Source: Reclinomonas americana ATCC 50394 (taxonomy: Eukaryota > Jakobida > Jakobea > Jakobida). From it: DNA of 64,000 nt. Under the pieces are notes generated by a model. That model did no database searches. It saw only the letters and a program-made list of their open reading frames with translations, and was not told where the DNA came from. Both the position numbers and the translations under genes were made by a program. The number at the start of each line of letters is the position of its first letter. Position 1 is the first letter of the stretch. The stretch is from positions 1,798,001 through 1,862,000 of the forward strand of contig PS015009.1 in NCBI GenBank assembly GCA_048213135.1, given 5' to 3'. This document shows positions 1 to 8,849 of this stretch, one piece after another.

Positions 1-1
1 C

Positions 2-640
2 CTGCTGGTGAACAGCGAACAGGAATACTTTGATATCCGCGACCGGTACGGGGCGGTGCCATCATATGCTGTTGTTCCCAATGGTATTAACGGTGAAGCA
101 TACACGCAGATGCTGAAAACCGAAAAAGAAAACGATCTGGTGCTTTGCGCCGCCAGGATAGAAGGGATTAAGAACCAGTATAACCTTATCAAGGCACTGA
201 ACAATACCCGTTTCAGGCTTGTGCTTGCCGGGGCGCCGGCACCCGGTCAACAGCGGTACTACGAACAATGCAGGAAAGCAGCGGGAGGAAATGTATTGTT
301 TACGGGACATCTTTCCACACCGGAACTGATGGCCTATTATGCCCAATCGAAAGTACATGTATTACCGGGCTGGTTTGAGTTATGCGGCCTGTCATCACTG
401 GAAGCGGCAGCGATGGGATGCAATGTTGTGGTAAGTCCGAACGGTTATGCGAGGGATTATTTTAAGGAAGATGCTTTTTACTGCGACCCCGCCGATCCGC
501 CATCGATCAGGCATTGCGTGGAACAGGCGGCTGCGCAACCTGTAAATGCATCACTGGCAGAAAGAATAAAAAACAACTACACCTGGCGGCAATCAGCAGA
601 GAAAATAGCGGCAGTCTATAAAAACATATTACCTGTTTAA
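2..640 (+). CDS. Glycosyltransferase family 1/4, C-terminal part (5' end outside window)
   Basis: The reading frame is open from the window edge, so the N-terminal domain lies upstream. About 212 residues are visible: the nucleotide-sugar-binding half of a GT-B enzyme. Visible marks are the linker PNGING, the strand VLCAARIEGIKNQYNLIKAL, and the acceptor-side motif HVLPGWFELCGLSSLEAAAMG, which holds the E-x7-E pair of retaining GT4 enzymes. It would transfer a sugar from an activated donor to a growing lipid-linked glycan at the inner face of the cytoplasmic membrane. Donor and acceptor cannot be told. Its stop lies inside the start region of the next gene, so the two are translationally coupled. 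A GTG at position 8 is probably internal rather than the true start. Confidence 0.88.
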   Translation: MLVNSEQEYFDIRDRYGAVPSYAVVPNGINGEAYTQMLKTEKENDLVLCAARIEGIKNQYNLIKALNNTRFRLVLAGAPAPGQQRYYEQCRKAAGGNVLFTGHLSTPELMAYYAQSKVHVLPGWFELCGLSSLEAAAMGCNVVVSPNGYARDYFKEDAFYCDPADPPSIRHCVEQAAAQPVNASLAERIKNNYTWRQSAEKIAAVYKNILPV

Positions 641-1736
641 ATCATTACACATAGCGATACTGGGCTGCCGGGGTATACCCAACCATTACGGCGGCTTCGA
701 ACAACTGGCTGAGCACCTGTCTAAAGGGTTGGTTGAGCATGGTCATACCGTTTCGGTTTATAATACACACGACCATCCTTACCAGGATAAGGTGTGGGAA
801 AATGTTGAGATCATCCATTGCAACAACCCGGAAAAAAAACTCGGAACAGCGGGTCAGTTTCTTTATGACCGGAACTGTATCCTTGACGCCCGTGGAAGAA
901 ACTTTGACGTGGTACTGTTCCTGGGTTATACCAGCAGTTCGGTATGGGGAAGATGGTTTCCCAGGTCGGTTATCATCTCTAATATGGACGGGCTGGAATG
1001 GAAGCGGAGTAAATACAGCCGGCCGGTACGCTGGTTCCTGCGCAGGGCGGAAGCCATGGCAATACGGTACAGTCATTTTTTTGTAGCAGATTCCCCCTTG
1101 ATACAGGACCGCCTGCAACAGCAATACGCGGTATCCAGCAAGTACATTGCTTATGGTGCCAGCCAGTATGAACAATATGATACAACTGTTCTGCAACAAT
1201 TCGGCCTCTCTGCCGGGGATTATGATATGCTGATGGCAAGGATGGAACCGGAGAACAATGTGGAAATGATCCTGAAGGGATTTACTGCAACAGGTGCCAG
1301 CCGCCGGTTACTCTTAGTTGGAAATATGCAGAATGCTTTCGGAAAAAAAATGATCAGCCGGTTTGGGCATGATAAGCGATTGGTTTTTGCTGGCCCCGTT
1401 TTTGACCAGGCGGTTAACCACAGCCTGCGGCATTACTGTTCACTTTATTTTCATGGGCATAGTGTGGGTGGCACTAATCCATCTTTGCTGGAAGCCATGT
1501 CTGACGGGGCATTGATTGCCGCACATGATAACGGTTTCAACAGGGCGGTGCTTGGCGACGATGCTTTTTATTTTTCAACAGCGGCAGATGTCAGCAGCAT
1601 CGTACAAACACAATCCGGTAATGAAGAAATGACGGAAAGAAATAAAGCCAGGATACAGGAGCAGTATAACTGGCCGCATATCATTGCCCAGTATGCCACT
1701 TTCATAGAACATTGTTATAACAGGAAAAAAAGATGA
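633..1736 (+). CDS. Glycosyltransferase of the DUF1972/rhamnosyltransferase type, non-ATG start
   Basis: A GT-B glycosyltransferase of about 367 residues. The family hallmark IAILGCRGIPNHYGGFEQL is encoded from about position 651, upstream of the first conventional start codon (TTG at 729). In this frame the previous stop is TAG at 606-608, and between it and the hallmark there is no ATG, GTG or TTG. The candidates are CTG 633, ATA 618 and ATA 651; CTG 633 is used here because it overlaps the upstream stop codon. Further marks are RMEPENNVEMILKGF and GGTNPSLLEAMSDG, typical of transferases acting on rhamnose-containing glycans. It overlaps the next gene by four bases (ATGA). The function call is firm at family level; the start is uncertain. 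Confidence 0.82.
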   Translation: MFKSLHIAILGCRGIPNHYGGFEQLAEHLSKGLVEHGHTVSVYNTHDHPYQDKVWENVEIIHCNNPEKKLGTAGQFLYDRNCILDARGRNFDVVLFLGYTSSSVWGRWFPRSVIISNMDGLEWKRSKYSRPVRWFLRRAEAMAIRYSHFFVADSPLIQDRLQQQYAVSSKYIAYGASQYEQYDTTVLQQFGLSAGDYDMLMARMEPENNVEMILKGFTATGASRRLLLVGNMQNAFGKKMISRFGHDKRLVFAGPVFDQAVNHSLRHYCSLYFHGHSVGGTNPSLLEAMSDGALIAAHDNGFNRAVLGDDAFYFSTAADVSSIVQTQSGNEEMTERNKARIQEQYNWPHIIAQYATFIEHCYNRKKR

Positions 1737-2980
1737 TGGCGATATTCGATATATGGGATTCACTTTCCAACAGGATAAGCTATTGGCTGCTGGGTGCATT
1801 CCTGGTTTTGTTACCGTATGATTTTTTTTACAGCGAACTGGCGCTGGCCTGCTTTGCTTTGCATACACTCATCCACCTGCGAAAAGAAAGAATAAAAAAT
1901 CTGTTCACCCGTAAAGTGGCGCTGCCCGTTTCCCTGTTCCTGCTGATCGTTGTTGCCATTTTCTACAGCCCCGATAAACCCGAGGCCCTGAACGTGACCA
2001 CCCGCCAGCTGGCCATCTTCCTTATGCCCGTATTGCTGTCGCTGACCAATCTCGATCTGCGTACGCATGGCAAAGGACTACTGTTGTTGTTCGCCTTCAG
2101 TTGTTCCCTGTGTGTCGTTTACCTGTTTGCCGATGCCCTTCACACGCTGGCCTTTTACAAGCTCCCCTGGTCGTACCTGTTTACACCGGCATTCATGAAC
2201 CATAATTTCTCTTCTGCTATCGGGTTGCATGCTACTTACTTGTCGGTATACGTGGCGTTCTCCATTATTATATTGCTGTATTACCTTTTATCCGGCACCT
2301 CCCGCCGGATCAGTTATGGGTATGCTATCTGCCTGTTGCTGCTCACGGCGGGCATGCTGCAACTTTCTTCCAGAGCGGCGTTCATAGGTTTACTGCTGGT
2401 GGTTAATGTATTGTTCCCGTTGTTGCTGCCCAATAAAAGAAAACGCAGCACCTTTTTCATCGCTACCGGGATAGCGTCAGTATGTTTCCTGGTACTGATC
2501 TTTAGCAGCGGTTCGTTCAAGGAAAGGTATGTTAACGAGTTGAAGTCAGACCTTGCTCTCAACCCCCGGCTCGCGGAAGCTATGGAACCCAGGGCACAGC
2601 GCTGGAAAGCAGCCTGGGAACTGGTGGAACGGGCGCCTTTAGCCGGGCATGGCACTGGCTCCGAAAAACAGCTTCTGCTGGACAAATATTTTGAGAAAAA
2701 GATGTACAACGCTTATGTGAACGAGTTCAATGCGCATAACCAATACCTGGCCATGCTGATCAATACTGGCTTCCCGGGTTTATTGCTGCTGGTGTTTATA
2801 CTGACCTGCGGTATGTGGCAGGCCTGGCGTAACAAGGACCTGCTCTTCCTTTCTTTCCTGCTGATGACAGCCATCGTATGCATATCGGAAAACTTCCTGG
2901 AATTGAATAAAGGCATCTTTTTTTACAGTTTCTTTTTCTCTTTCTTCCTGGAAAGAAATGTCCGTCAACAAATTTGTTAA
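1733..2980 (+). CDS. O-antigen ligase/polymerase family membrane protein (WaaL/Wzy-like)
   Basis: A 415-residue polytopic membrane protein with roughly ten to twelve hydrophobic segments. The large periplasmic loop carries HNQYLAMLINTGFPGLLLL, the Wzy_C/ligase signature in which a conserved His and a following helix lie after the loop, preceded by LVERAPLAGHGTG. Members join a lipid-linked glycan to an acceptor (lipid A core or protein) or polymerise repeat units on the periplasmic side. It overlaps the preceding glycosyltransferase by four bases and sits in a glycosyltransferase operon, which fits polymerisation or ligation of that operon's product. Ligase and polymerase cannot be separated by sequence alone. 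A second ATG follows at 1736. Confidence 0.86.
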   Translation: MMAIFDIWDSLSNRISYWLLGAFLVLLPYDFFYSELALACFALHTLIHLRKERIKNLFTRKVALPVSLFLLIVVAIFYSPDKPEALNVTTRQLAIFLMPVLLSLTNLDLRTHGKGLLLLFAFSCSLCVVYLFADALHTLAFYKLPWSYLFTPAFMNHNFSSAIGLHATYLSVYVAFSIIILLYYLLSGTSRRISYGYAICLLLLTAGMLQLSSRAAFIGLLLVVNVLFPLLLPNKRKRSTFFIATGIASVCFLVLIFSSGSFKERYVNELKSDLALNPRLAEAMEPRAQRWKAAWELVERAPLAGHGTGSEKQLLLDKYFEKKMYNAYVNEFNAHNQYLAMLINTGFPGLLLLVFILTCGMWQAWRNKDLLFLSFLLMTAIVCISENFLELNKGIFFYSFFFSFFLERNVRQQIC

Positions 2981-3004
2981 TGTATTTCTGGTAAGGCAAC
3001 CCCG

Positions 3005-3025
3005 CAAAAACTTATTACGTTTTTG
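3005..3025. other. Small AT-rich inverted repeat between operon genes
   Basis: Seven-base perfect inverted repeat CAAAAAC (3005-3011) / GTTTTTG (3019-3025) with a seven-base loop, in the 65-base gap before the WaaE-like glycosyltransferase. It could be a weak hairpin or chance AT richness; there is no T run strong enough to call a terminator. Confidence 0.3.
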
Positions 3026-3045
3026 TTATAGTCAAAAGAGTAATT

Positions 3046-3828
3046 ATGCGCCCACTTTCTGTAGTAGTGATCACTTATAACGAGGAAAAGAACATCGGCA
3101 GGTGTATCGACTCTGTAAAAGGACTGGCGGATGAAGTGATTGTGGTGGATTCTTATTCAGACGATGACACGGTGCAGATTGCCACAGCAAAAGGAGCCAC
3201 AGTAAAGCAATCCGTTTTTGACGGGTACATCAATCAGAAAAATAAAGCCATCAAACTGGCCAATCATAACCTGGTGCTGTTGCTGGATGCGGATGAAGCG
3301 GTGGATATTGCCCTGGCCTGTTCCATTCAGAAAGCAAAAGAGGGCAGCGGATTGGCTTATACGATGAACCGCTGCAATTTCTTTTTCGGACGCTTTATCA
3401 GGCACGGGCTCTGGTATCCGGATCGTAAGCTGCGCCTGTTCGACAAACGGTATGGCCATTGCGGTGGTTTCAATCCGCACGACAGGATCGTCATGAATGA
3501 AGGTATCGCTGCCACACACCTGAAAGGCGACCTGGAGCATTACACGTTCGACAACATGGATGCCTATCTCGACAGGAATGATGCGGTAAGTCATATCGCG
3601 GCCCAATCGTTGTACGAAGCAGGTGTACGCCGCTCATGGGGCAGGGGGATCCTCAGCCCGGTATGGACATTCATCAATGGTTACATTTTACGGATGGGAT
3701 TCCTCGATGGTTACCGGGGCTGGCTGATCGCTGTACACACCACCCATCAATCTTACATGAAATATTACCGTCTCCGCCGGCTCAACAGGCGTAAACTTGA
3801 GCAGGTGGCCTGGGAGGTGCGTTCATGA
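3046..3828 (+). CDS. Glycosyltransferase family 2, WaaE/KdtX-like
   Basis: A 260-residue inverting GT-A enzyme. The N-terminus RPLSVVVITYNEEKNIGRC is the nucleotide-binding strand of GT2, followed by ADEVIVVDSYSDDDT and the metal-binding DADEA at about residue 81. The middle (LWYPDRKLRLFDKRYG, then HDRIV) resembles WaaE/KdtX beta-1,4-glucosyltransferases that decorate the lipopolysaccharide inner core. It ends with a hydrophobic C-terminal segment that could touch the membrane. It overlaps the following nucleotidyltransferase gene by four bases. A role in core or glycan assembly is inferred from family and context; the sugar is unknown. Confidence 0.85.
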   Translation: MRPLSVVVITYNEEKNIGRCIDSVKGLADEVIVVDSYSDDDTVQIATAKGATVKQSVFDGYINQKNKAIKLANHNLVLLLDADEAVDIALACSIQKAKEGSGLAYTMNRCNFFFGRFIRHGLWYPDRKLRLFDKRYGHCGGFNPHDRIVMNEGIAATHLKGDLEHYTFDNMDAYLDRNDAVSHIAAQSLYEAGVRRSWGRGILSPVWTFINGYILRMGFLDGYRGWLIAVHTTHQSYMKYYRLRRLNRRKLEQVAWEVRS

Positions 3829-4757
3829 TCATGCATACGGCATACAACATATTAAAAACACTGGGGTATTTCGACCTGTTCCACTACCCGCTGACCATAG
3901 AGGAGTTGCGTGCTTTCCTCCCGGCGAATTGCGCTGCGGCTGAATTTGACGCTGCGCTCCTGCACCTGGAAGAAAGAAAAAAAATATTTGCTGTCGGACC
4001 CTTCTATGCCCTGCACAACGATGAAGAACTGGCAAAAAGAAGAGTAAAGGGTAATCAACTGGCGGCAGTACACCTGCAAAGAGCAAAACGGGTGGCCAGG
4101 TTATTGTCGGCATTCCCTTTTGTGAAATCCGTCGCGGTTTCCGGTTCGCTCTCAAAAAATTTCGCGACAGAAAAGACCGACATTGACTTTTTTATCATTA
4201 CAAAAAAGAACAGGCTGTGGCTGGCACGTACCTGTATGCATCTGTATAAAAAACTAACCTTCATTACCGGCAGGCAGCACTGGTTCTGTATGAATTACTA
4301 TATCGATGAAGCGGCGCTCGAAATTCCTGAACAGAACCTTTTCACCGCTATGGAGATCATTACCCTGAAACCCATGGAAGGCCATCCGGTATTTTCAGGA
4401 TTTCTTTCCGCCAATAACTGGACAGGTCAATATTTTCCCTGTCATCAAAATAATGTCGATGCCCTTACTCCGGAAAGAAGAAAACCCTGGTGGAGCAGGA
4501 CAATAGAAAAGCTATTCTCCCGCGGTTACGGAGAGCGGCTGGATATATGGCTGATGCAGGTAACCGGTAACCGCTGGCGGAAGAAAACAGAACGTGGCGC
4601 GACCAGTTACAACGGCACACGCATGGGTATGATCGTTGACAGGCACTGCTCCAAACCCGATCCACGGAATTTCCAGGCCCGCGTAATGGAACGTTACGAA
4701 GCCAGGGTACAGCAACTCACCGGAACAGCTTATGTTCATCCTGTGTTGAGTTACTGA
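3825..4757 (+). CDS. Winged-helix plus nucleotidyltransferase-fold protein
   Basis: 310 residues. Residues 1-65 look like a winged helix (LGYFDLFHYPLTIEELRAF, then LLHLEERKKIFAVG and FYAL). Residues about 103-126 hold a polymerase-beta-type nucleotidyltransferase signature: GSLSKNF followed by the metal-binding pair D119-x-D121 in TDIDFF. The remainder is helical and not recognised. The catalytic carboxylates appear intact, so it could transfer a nucleotide to a protein, sugar or small molecule; no substrate can be named. It is the last gene of the plus-strand operon and overlaps the convergent methyltransferase by seven bases. Similar proteins occur near glycan genes in Bacteroidota, but I know of no experimental role. 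Confidence 0.7.
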   Translation: MIMHTAYNILKTLGYFDLFHYPLTIEELRAFLPANCAAAEFDAALLHLEERKKIFAVGPFYALHNDEELAKRRVKGNQLAAVHLQRAKRVARLLSAFPFVKSVAVSGSLSKNFATEKTDIDFFIITKKNRLWLARTCMHLYKKLTFITGRQHWFCMNYYIDEAALEIPEQNLFTAMEIITLKPMEGHPVFSGFLSANNWTGQYFPCHQNNVDALTPERRKPWWSRTIEKLFSRGYGERLDIWLMQVTGNRWRKKTERGATSYNGTRMGMIVDRHCSKPDPRNFQARVMERYEARVQQLTGTAYVHPVLSY

Positions 4758-5578
4758 TCTTTTTTCCTGAAACTGATGATGTAATAATCCCCCGTATGTT
4801 TCCAGGGCCAGCGACTTTTTAACTGATCTTCCTTTTTTTCCAGGAAACGATATAAGCAGGGATGTTTTTCTGCAAACCCTTCGAGATAGGAAGGTGGTAC
4901 AAGGCTGCAAAGCCCTTCTGTAGATAACCACCTGAATGAAGCGGGGATATGTTTTTTTACATAAGCGGGATTATAATACCAGCATTTGAAATGTATGCCT
5001 TCCAAATGAGCCTGCCGTCCTTTGTTGCTGAAGAACCGGCGTGTAGCTGTTCGGAATTTACCTTTAAAAAGCAGCAGCGTTTCCCATAAACAGAATTTGG
5101 GCAGCAATACCAGAGTTACCGTTCCGCCGGGTTTAAGCAACCGGTCGAAGGAATGCAATACTTTATCCAGTTCACCGGTACAATTCAGCCCGGCGAAGTT
5201 GGAAAAGATGCTGTCATACTGCTGATCGCCGGGCAGGCGGTCCAGCTCGGTATAAGAGATCTGCTGTGTGGTCACCAGTTGTTCCAGCCCCAGTGCATTT
5301 ACTTTCTGTTTCAGCTGTTCCTGCATGCCTGCAGAGATGTCTGTGGCGTGTACGCGGTGCCCGTGCCCGGCCAGCCAGGTGGCATCTTCGCCGGTACCGC
5401 TGTTCAGTTCGAGTACGGATCCATGGGCGGGCAGGTATTGCAGCAGGTGACGTCTTACCCTTTCTCTTTTATAATGAATGATGCTGTTGTTACTATACAA
5501 CTCATCAAATATGACCGATTGCCGGCTGAAAGCCATGGCCGCCTGTTGTTCGGTGATATGGTGCAGCGATTCATTCAT
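4751..5578 (-). CDS. Class I SAM-dependent methyltransferase
   Basis: 275 residues with a Rossmann-fold methyltransferase core. Motif I is SVLELNSGTGEDATWLAGHG, motif II HRVHATDISAGM, and the later strand YDSIFSNFAGLNC leads to the post-motif KPGGTVTLVLLP. The C-terminal part (HIPASFRWLSTEGLCSLVPP) resembles small-molecule methyltransferases rather than rRNA enzymes. It is the last gene of a minus-strand operon with three radical SAM genes; its start overlaps the upstream radical SAM stop by four bases (ATGA). It likely modifies the same product as its operon partners. The acceptor (O, N or C) cannot be told. Confidence 0.83.
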   Translation of the reverse strand: MNESLHHITEQQAAMAFSRQSVIFDELYSNNSIIHYKRERVRRHLLQYLPAHGSVLELNSGTGEDATWLAGHGHRVHATDISAGMQEQLKQKVNALGLEQLVTTQQISYTELDRLPGDQQYDSIFSNFAGLNCTGELDKVLHSFDRLLKPGGTVTLVLLPKFCLWETLLLFKGKFRTATRRFFSNKGRQAHLEGIHFKCWYYNPAYVKKHIPASFRWLSTEGLCSLVPPSYLEGFAEKHPCLYRFLEKKEDQLKSRWPWKHTGDYYIISFRKKDQ

Positions 5579-7038
5579 GCACTTTGCTTTTCGAGACGTA
5601 ACAGCTTTTGTCTGCTGATAAAGCTGGCGGGCAGGTAATACAAAAGTGAGGCTGCTTTTTTAAAAGTATGCCCGTTCCAGTGAAGGGTGAACAGTTTGGA
5701 TATATTATAGAGGGCGATGTGTTTGCGGTAGGTTTTGTGTACATAGCGGTGCAGTTGTTTGTAAAACGCCGGCTGGTAAGTGTTCTGAAACATCAGCGCC
5801 AGTTCATCTGAATCGGTCCAGTTGCTTTTTTGTACCAGTTCATGTTTTACTTTTTCAAAGAACGCAGTACCAGGCAATGGGTAAGAAACGGAAATACCGA
5901 TCTCGTGTGGCAACAATTCATTGATCATGCTGATGGTGCTGGCAATGTCCTGGCGGGTTTCGCCCGGGTAACCGAACTGTATAAAAAACGATGGATGTAT
6001 ACCATGCTTTTTCAGTAACCGGGCAGCTTCGTATATCTGTGTTACGGTAGTGCCTTTGTCCATGGCATCGAGTATTTTTTGTGAACCGCTTTCCGCCCCC
6101 ATCCAGATATTATCGCAACCAGCCCTGGCAAGGTCAGCTATATTGTTCTCCTGCAGCAACAGGTCAACGCGGCCCTGCATTTTAAACCGGAATTGTAATC
6201 CCTCTTGTTGTACCAGGTCAGCAAACTCCTTTATCCAACCGGGTTTCAGGCCGAAAATATCATCGCAGAACCAGATGTGATCGAAAGAGAACAGGGTCTG
6301 CAACCATTGTATTTCCTTCACCACATGTTGCGGGGTGCGGGCATTGTAGCGGTTGCCATAAATGGGTTTGGCACACCAGTTACATTTAAAAGGACAGCCT
6401 CTTGTAGTACCGATATTGACGGAAAAATAGCCGTGTTGTTTCAACCACATATCGCGGTAGGGCGTCATGTCGGCAATATCCCAGGCCGGCAGTGGCAGAC
6501 TGTCCAGGTCGCGGATCACCGGTCGGCGGGCGGTGCGCAAGGTCTGTCCGTCCTGCCGGAAAGCAATTCCTTCGGTACCGGTATAGTCTGCTTGATTGTT
6601 ACCGATATGTTCCACCAGTTCAAGCAACGTCATTTCCGCTTCTCCCAGCATCACAAAATCGGCACCTGCATCAAGATACAGTTCATACCTGTCGGTGGAG
6701 TCGGAACCCGAAACAATCACGGTACAACCCTGTGCCTTTGCCAGGGCGATCATATCAAATGCGGCTTCCCGCATATTGGTAAGGCACATTTTAGTGAGGT
6801 AATTGAAACCATCATCATAGATCACGAAAATGCCGGGGTTTGTTTTTTCAAGAAATGGCAGCAGTTCCTGTGGTCCTTCAGCAAACATGGTATCGAAGAG
6901 CGACACGGTATAACCTTTTTCCCGCATCAGTCCCATCGCGTACAAAGTGCCCAGTGGTGCATAAGGCATACCGGTGGCCCATTGCTTGGGATCGAAGCGA
7001 AGGAAGTAAGAGTGTGAAAAAAGTATACTTTGGTTCAT
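5575..7038 (-). CDS. B12-binding-domain radical SAM protein
   Basis: About 487 residues from ATG 7038, which overlaps the upstream stop by four bases; an in-frame start 39 bases further up is less likely. The N-terminal third is a cobalamin-binding-like Rossmann domain (GTLYAMGLMREKGYTVSLFD, then ADFVMLGEAEMTLLELV) in which the classical D-x-H-x-x-G cobalt ligand is not visible. The radical SAM core starts at GTTRGCPFKCNWCAKPIYG with the C-x3-C-x2-C cluster motif (C215, C219, C222), then GAESGSQKILDAMDKGTT and FFIQFGYPGET. The layout is that of BchE/HpnP/HpnJ-type enzymes, which methylate or rearrange unactivated carbons. The substrate is unknown. The neighbours are a SPASM protein and methyltransferases. 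Confidence 0.87.
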   Translation of the reverse strand: MNQSILFSHSYFLRFDPKQWATGMPYAPLGTLYAMGLMREKGYTVSLFDTMFAEGPQELLPFLEKTNPGIFVIYDDGFNYLTKMCLTNMREAAFDMIALAKAQGCTVIVSGSDSTDRYELYLDAGADFVMLGEAEMTLLELVEHIGNNQADYTGTEGIAFRQDGQTLRTARRPVIRDLDSLPLPAWDIADMTPYRDMWLKQHGYFSVNIGTTRGCPFKCNWCAKPIYGNRYNARTPQHVVKEIQWLQTLFSFDHIWFCDDIFGLKPGWIKEFADLVQQEGLQFRFKMQGRVDLLLQENNIADLARAGCDNIWMGAESGSQKILDAMDKGTTVTQIYEAARLLKKHGIHPSFFIQFGYPGETRQDIASTISMINELLPHEIGISVSYPLPGTAFFEKVKHELVQKSNWTDSDELALMFQNTYQPAFYKQLHRYVHKTYRKHIALYNISKLFTLHWNGHTFKKAASLLYYLPASFISRQKLLRLEKQSA

Positions 7039-8081
7039 AACCTGGTTGAAGGTGAAAGATGAAGATGGCAGACACATTTCCTGCAGGTGTCATTCGCGTC
7101 CATATCCAGTGTTCTGCGGAACTCAATGGCCTGCGGACTGTTCACAATTTCATCGAGTGGTTGTTTCCTGATGTTGCCCTGCACTTCGTGAAAAAAACAG
7201 GGGCGCACATTGCCATCGGCCTCTACCACCGCCGAAACCCATGGGGCATTGCACTTTTTATATGGAAAATCATTAAAGCCGTAGAATGCCGCGTAGTAGC
7301 GGAATATATCCATGATCTTGTCGCGGCTTTCCGCTATAAAACGCCGATCAAAATCTTCGCTGTACTTTGCATATAACTGCTGAACGATGTAATTCATCTG
7401 TTCCAGTTCCGACAGGTCGGGCAACAGTTCATGTTGTCTCTCCCGGGTCCAGGGTGTTTCGCGGTTGAAGGCGGTACTGCTGATATCGGCAGGAAGAAAA
7501 CTGATCTGGTTGAGCCCGATGGATTTGGCACTGCTGATGATGTCGCCCCATATCCTGAAATTAAGCCGGTGTATAACGGTGCGGCAGGTAATGCGGTAAC
7601 CCGGGTCAATCACTTTTATCGCTTCAATGCCTTCGCTTAGTTTGCGGAAGGCGCCAGGTATGTTGCGTATGCTGTCGTGCATGGCTTCGTCGCCATCAAG
7701 AGAAACGATCACCTCATCCACCCATTCGGTAATGGACTGTGCATGACGGGCCATGAGCAGACCGGTGGACAGCAACTGTATTTTGATGCCTTCTTTTTTC
7801 AGCATGGCACAAAGCCGGAAAAAATTGGAATGCAGTAAAGCCTCGCCTCCCGACATCAGTACCAGCTGTGTATTAAAATGGCGGAGTGTATGCAGCAAAC
7901 CACTTACATCAGCTTCGGTAAGTTGTTGCTGGTGTTGATTGGCTTTCCAGATGTCGCACATCACGCAGCGGCAGTTGCAGGCGCTGTGGGGCATCAGTAT
8001 CACAACCGGCAGGGCGCTTACCCGGTGCGTTTGTAAAGTGCGGTAACGCTTAAAGGTCTGGTATGGGGATTGAATGGCCAA
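7035..8081 (-). CDS. Radical SAM/SPASM domain protein
   Basis: 348 residues. The cluster motif C35-x3-C39-x2-C42 in ACNCRCVMCDIW is followed by the SAM-binding LMSGGEALL. The C-terminus is a SPASM-type auxiliary cluster domain: CNAPWVSAVVEADGNVRPC, then GNIRKQPLDEI and a closing CRKCVCHLH. SPASM proteins modify peptides, carbohydrates or other small molecules (for example PqqE, AlbA, BtrN). No short precursor-peptide ORF is seen nearby, so a peptide substrate has no direct support. The start is TTG at 8081, directly after the upstream TGA (TGATTG junction), which suggests translational coupling. Confidence 0.86.
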   Translation of the reverse strand: MAIQSPYQTFKRYRTLQTHRVSALPVVILMPHSACNCRCVMCDIWKANQHQQQLTEADVSGLLHTLRHFNTQLVLMSGGEALLHSNFFRLCAMLKKEGIKIQLLSTGLLMARHAQSITEWVDEVIVSLDGDEAMHDSIRNIPGAFRKLSEGIEAIKVIDPGYRITCRTVIHRLNFRIWGDIISSAKSIGLNQISFLPADISSTAFNRETPWTRERQHELLPDLSELEQMNYIVQQLYAKYSEDFDRRFIAESRDKIMDIFRYYAAFYGFNDFPYKKCNAPWVSAVVEADGNVRPCFFHEVQGNIRKQPLDEIVNSPQAIEFRRTLDMDANDTCRKCVCHLHLSPSTRL

Positions 8082-8840
8082 TCAGCGGTAAGGGTTTTTA
8101 ATGATGATACGGTGGAACGGGTCCCTGATCAGCGCCAATTTGTTTTTGATGGAACCGGGCTCATTCAGGATGCGGTACTGGAATCCATCAAGCTGATCTG
8201 TGCTGTGGTGAAAATAATAAGCCGCCATTTCGGGCATGCCGATGGAAGTAAAGTATTCCAGGCTGCGCTGGCGGGCGGCCGCAACCTCCCTGCGGGGGTA
8301 GAAGCGGGAGTCGGTAATAATGATCTCGCCCAGCAGGGTCAGGTGTTCCAGTGCACAGGAGATGATCTTTTTCAGGCTGGGGAAATATTGTATCGTGGCG
8401 GCAAAAACGATGAAATCGAATTTTCTGTCGGCCAGCAATTCATCATCCAGCGGCACTTCCATAAACTCCAGGTTTTCCGCATGCCCGAATACGCGGGTTG
8501 CCTGGTCCAGCTCCGGGCCATTAATATCGATACCGGTTACCCGGCTGCCGGGCACAGATGCCAGTTGCATACTCAGCCAGCCATTGCCGCAGCCAACTTC
8601 GAGAATATGCGGTGTCGCGGTTTTTTGCTGTATATAACCGGTGAGTGACATGGCAGATCTTTTCCGTACCATCCACTCTTTGTGGTGCGGGTGACCGATA
8701 CTGATAAAAGGCAGCGATGCCACCTGCTCATCTGTATACAGCCGGTCTTCCTGTAACCGCAGTTGCGAGTAGTGCATCGAAAATTTTTCCGCTGCGGCTT
8801 TCATCATATTGCTGTTCTTTATAACGCTGAATGTTTGCAC
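8082..8840 (-). CDS. Class I SAM-dependent methyltransferase
   Basis: 252 residues. Motif I HILEVGCGNGWLSMQLASV is a clear SAM-binding loop, followed by SRVTGIDINGPELDQA and the acidic FDFIVFAATIQYF and IIITDSRFY strands. It starts with GTG at 8840 (an internal ATG pair lies 11 codons on) and sits nine bases after the upstream radical SAM gene and directly against the SPASM gene. The conserved C-terminal patch (FHHSTDQLDGFQYRILNEPG) is not one I can tie to a subfamily. It is probably part of the tailoring pathway encoded by this operon; the substrate is unknown. Confidence 0.82.
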   Translation of the reverse strand: MQTFSVIKNSNMMKAAAEKFSMHYSQLRLQEDRLYTDEQVASLPFISIGHPHHKEWMVRKRSAMSLTGYIQQKTATPHILEVGCGNGWLSMQLASVPGSRVTGIDINGPELDQATRVFGHAENLEFMEVPLDDELLADRKFDFIVFAATIQYFPSLKKIISCALEHLTLLGEIIITDSRFYPRREVAAARQRSLEYFTSIGMPEMAAYYFHHSTDQLDGFQYRILNEPGSIKNKLALIRDPFHRIIIKNPYR

Positions 8841-8849
8841 GGTACTGTA

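Noticed and set aside
7035-8081. RiPP precursor peptide expected near a SPASM radical SAM protein
   Set aside because: Junctions on both sides are zero to nine bases and no short ORF with a plausible leader/core was seen, so a peptide substrate has no support.
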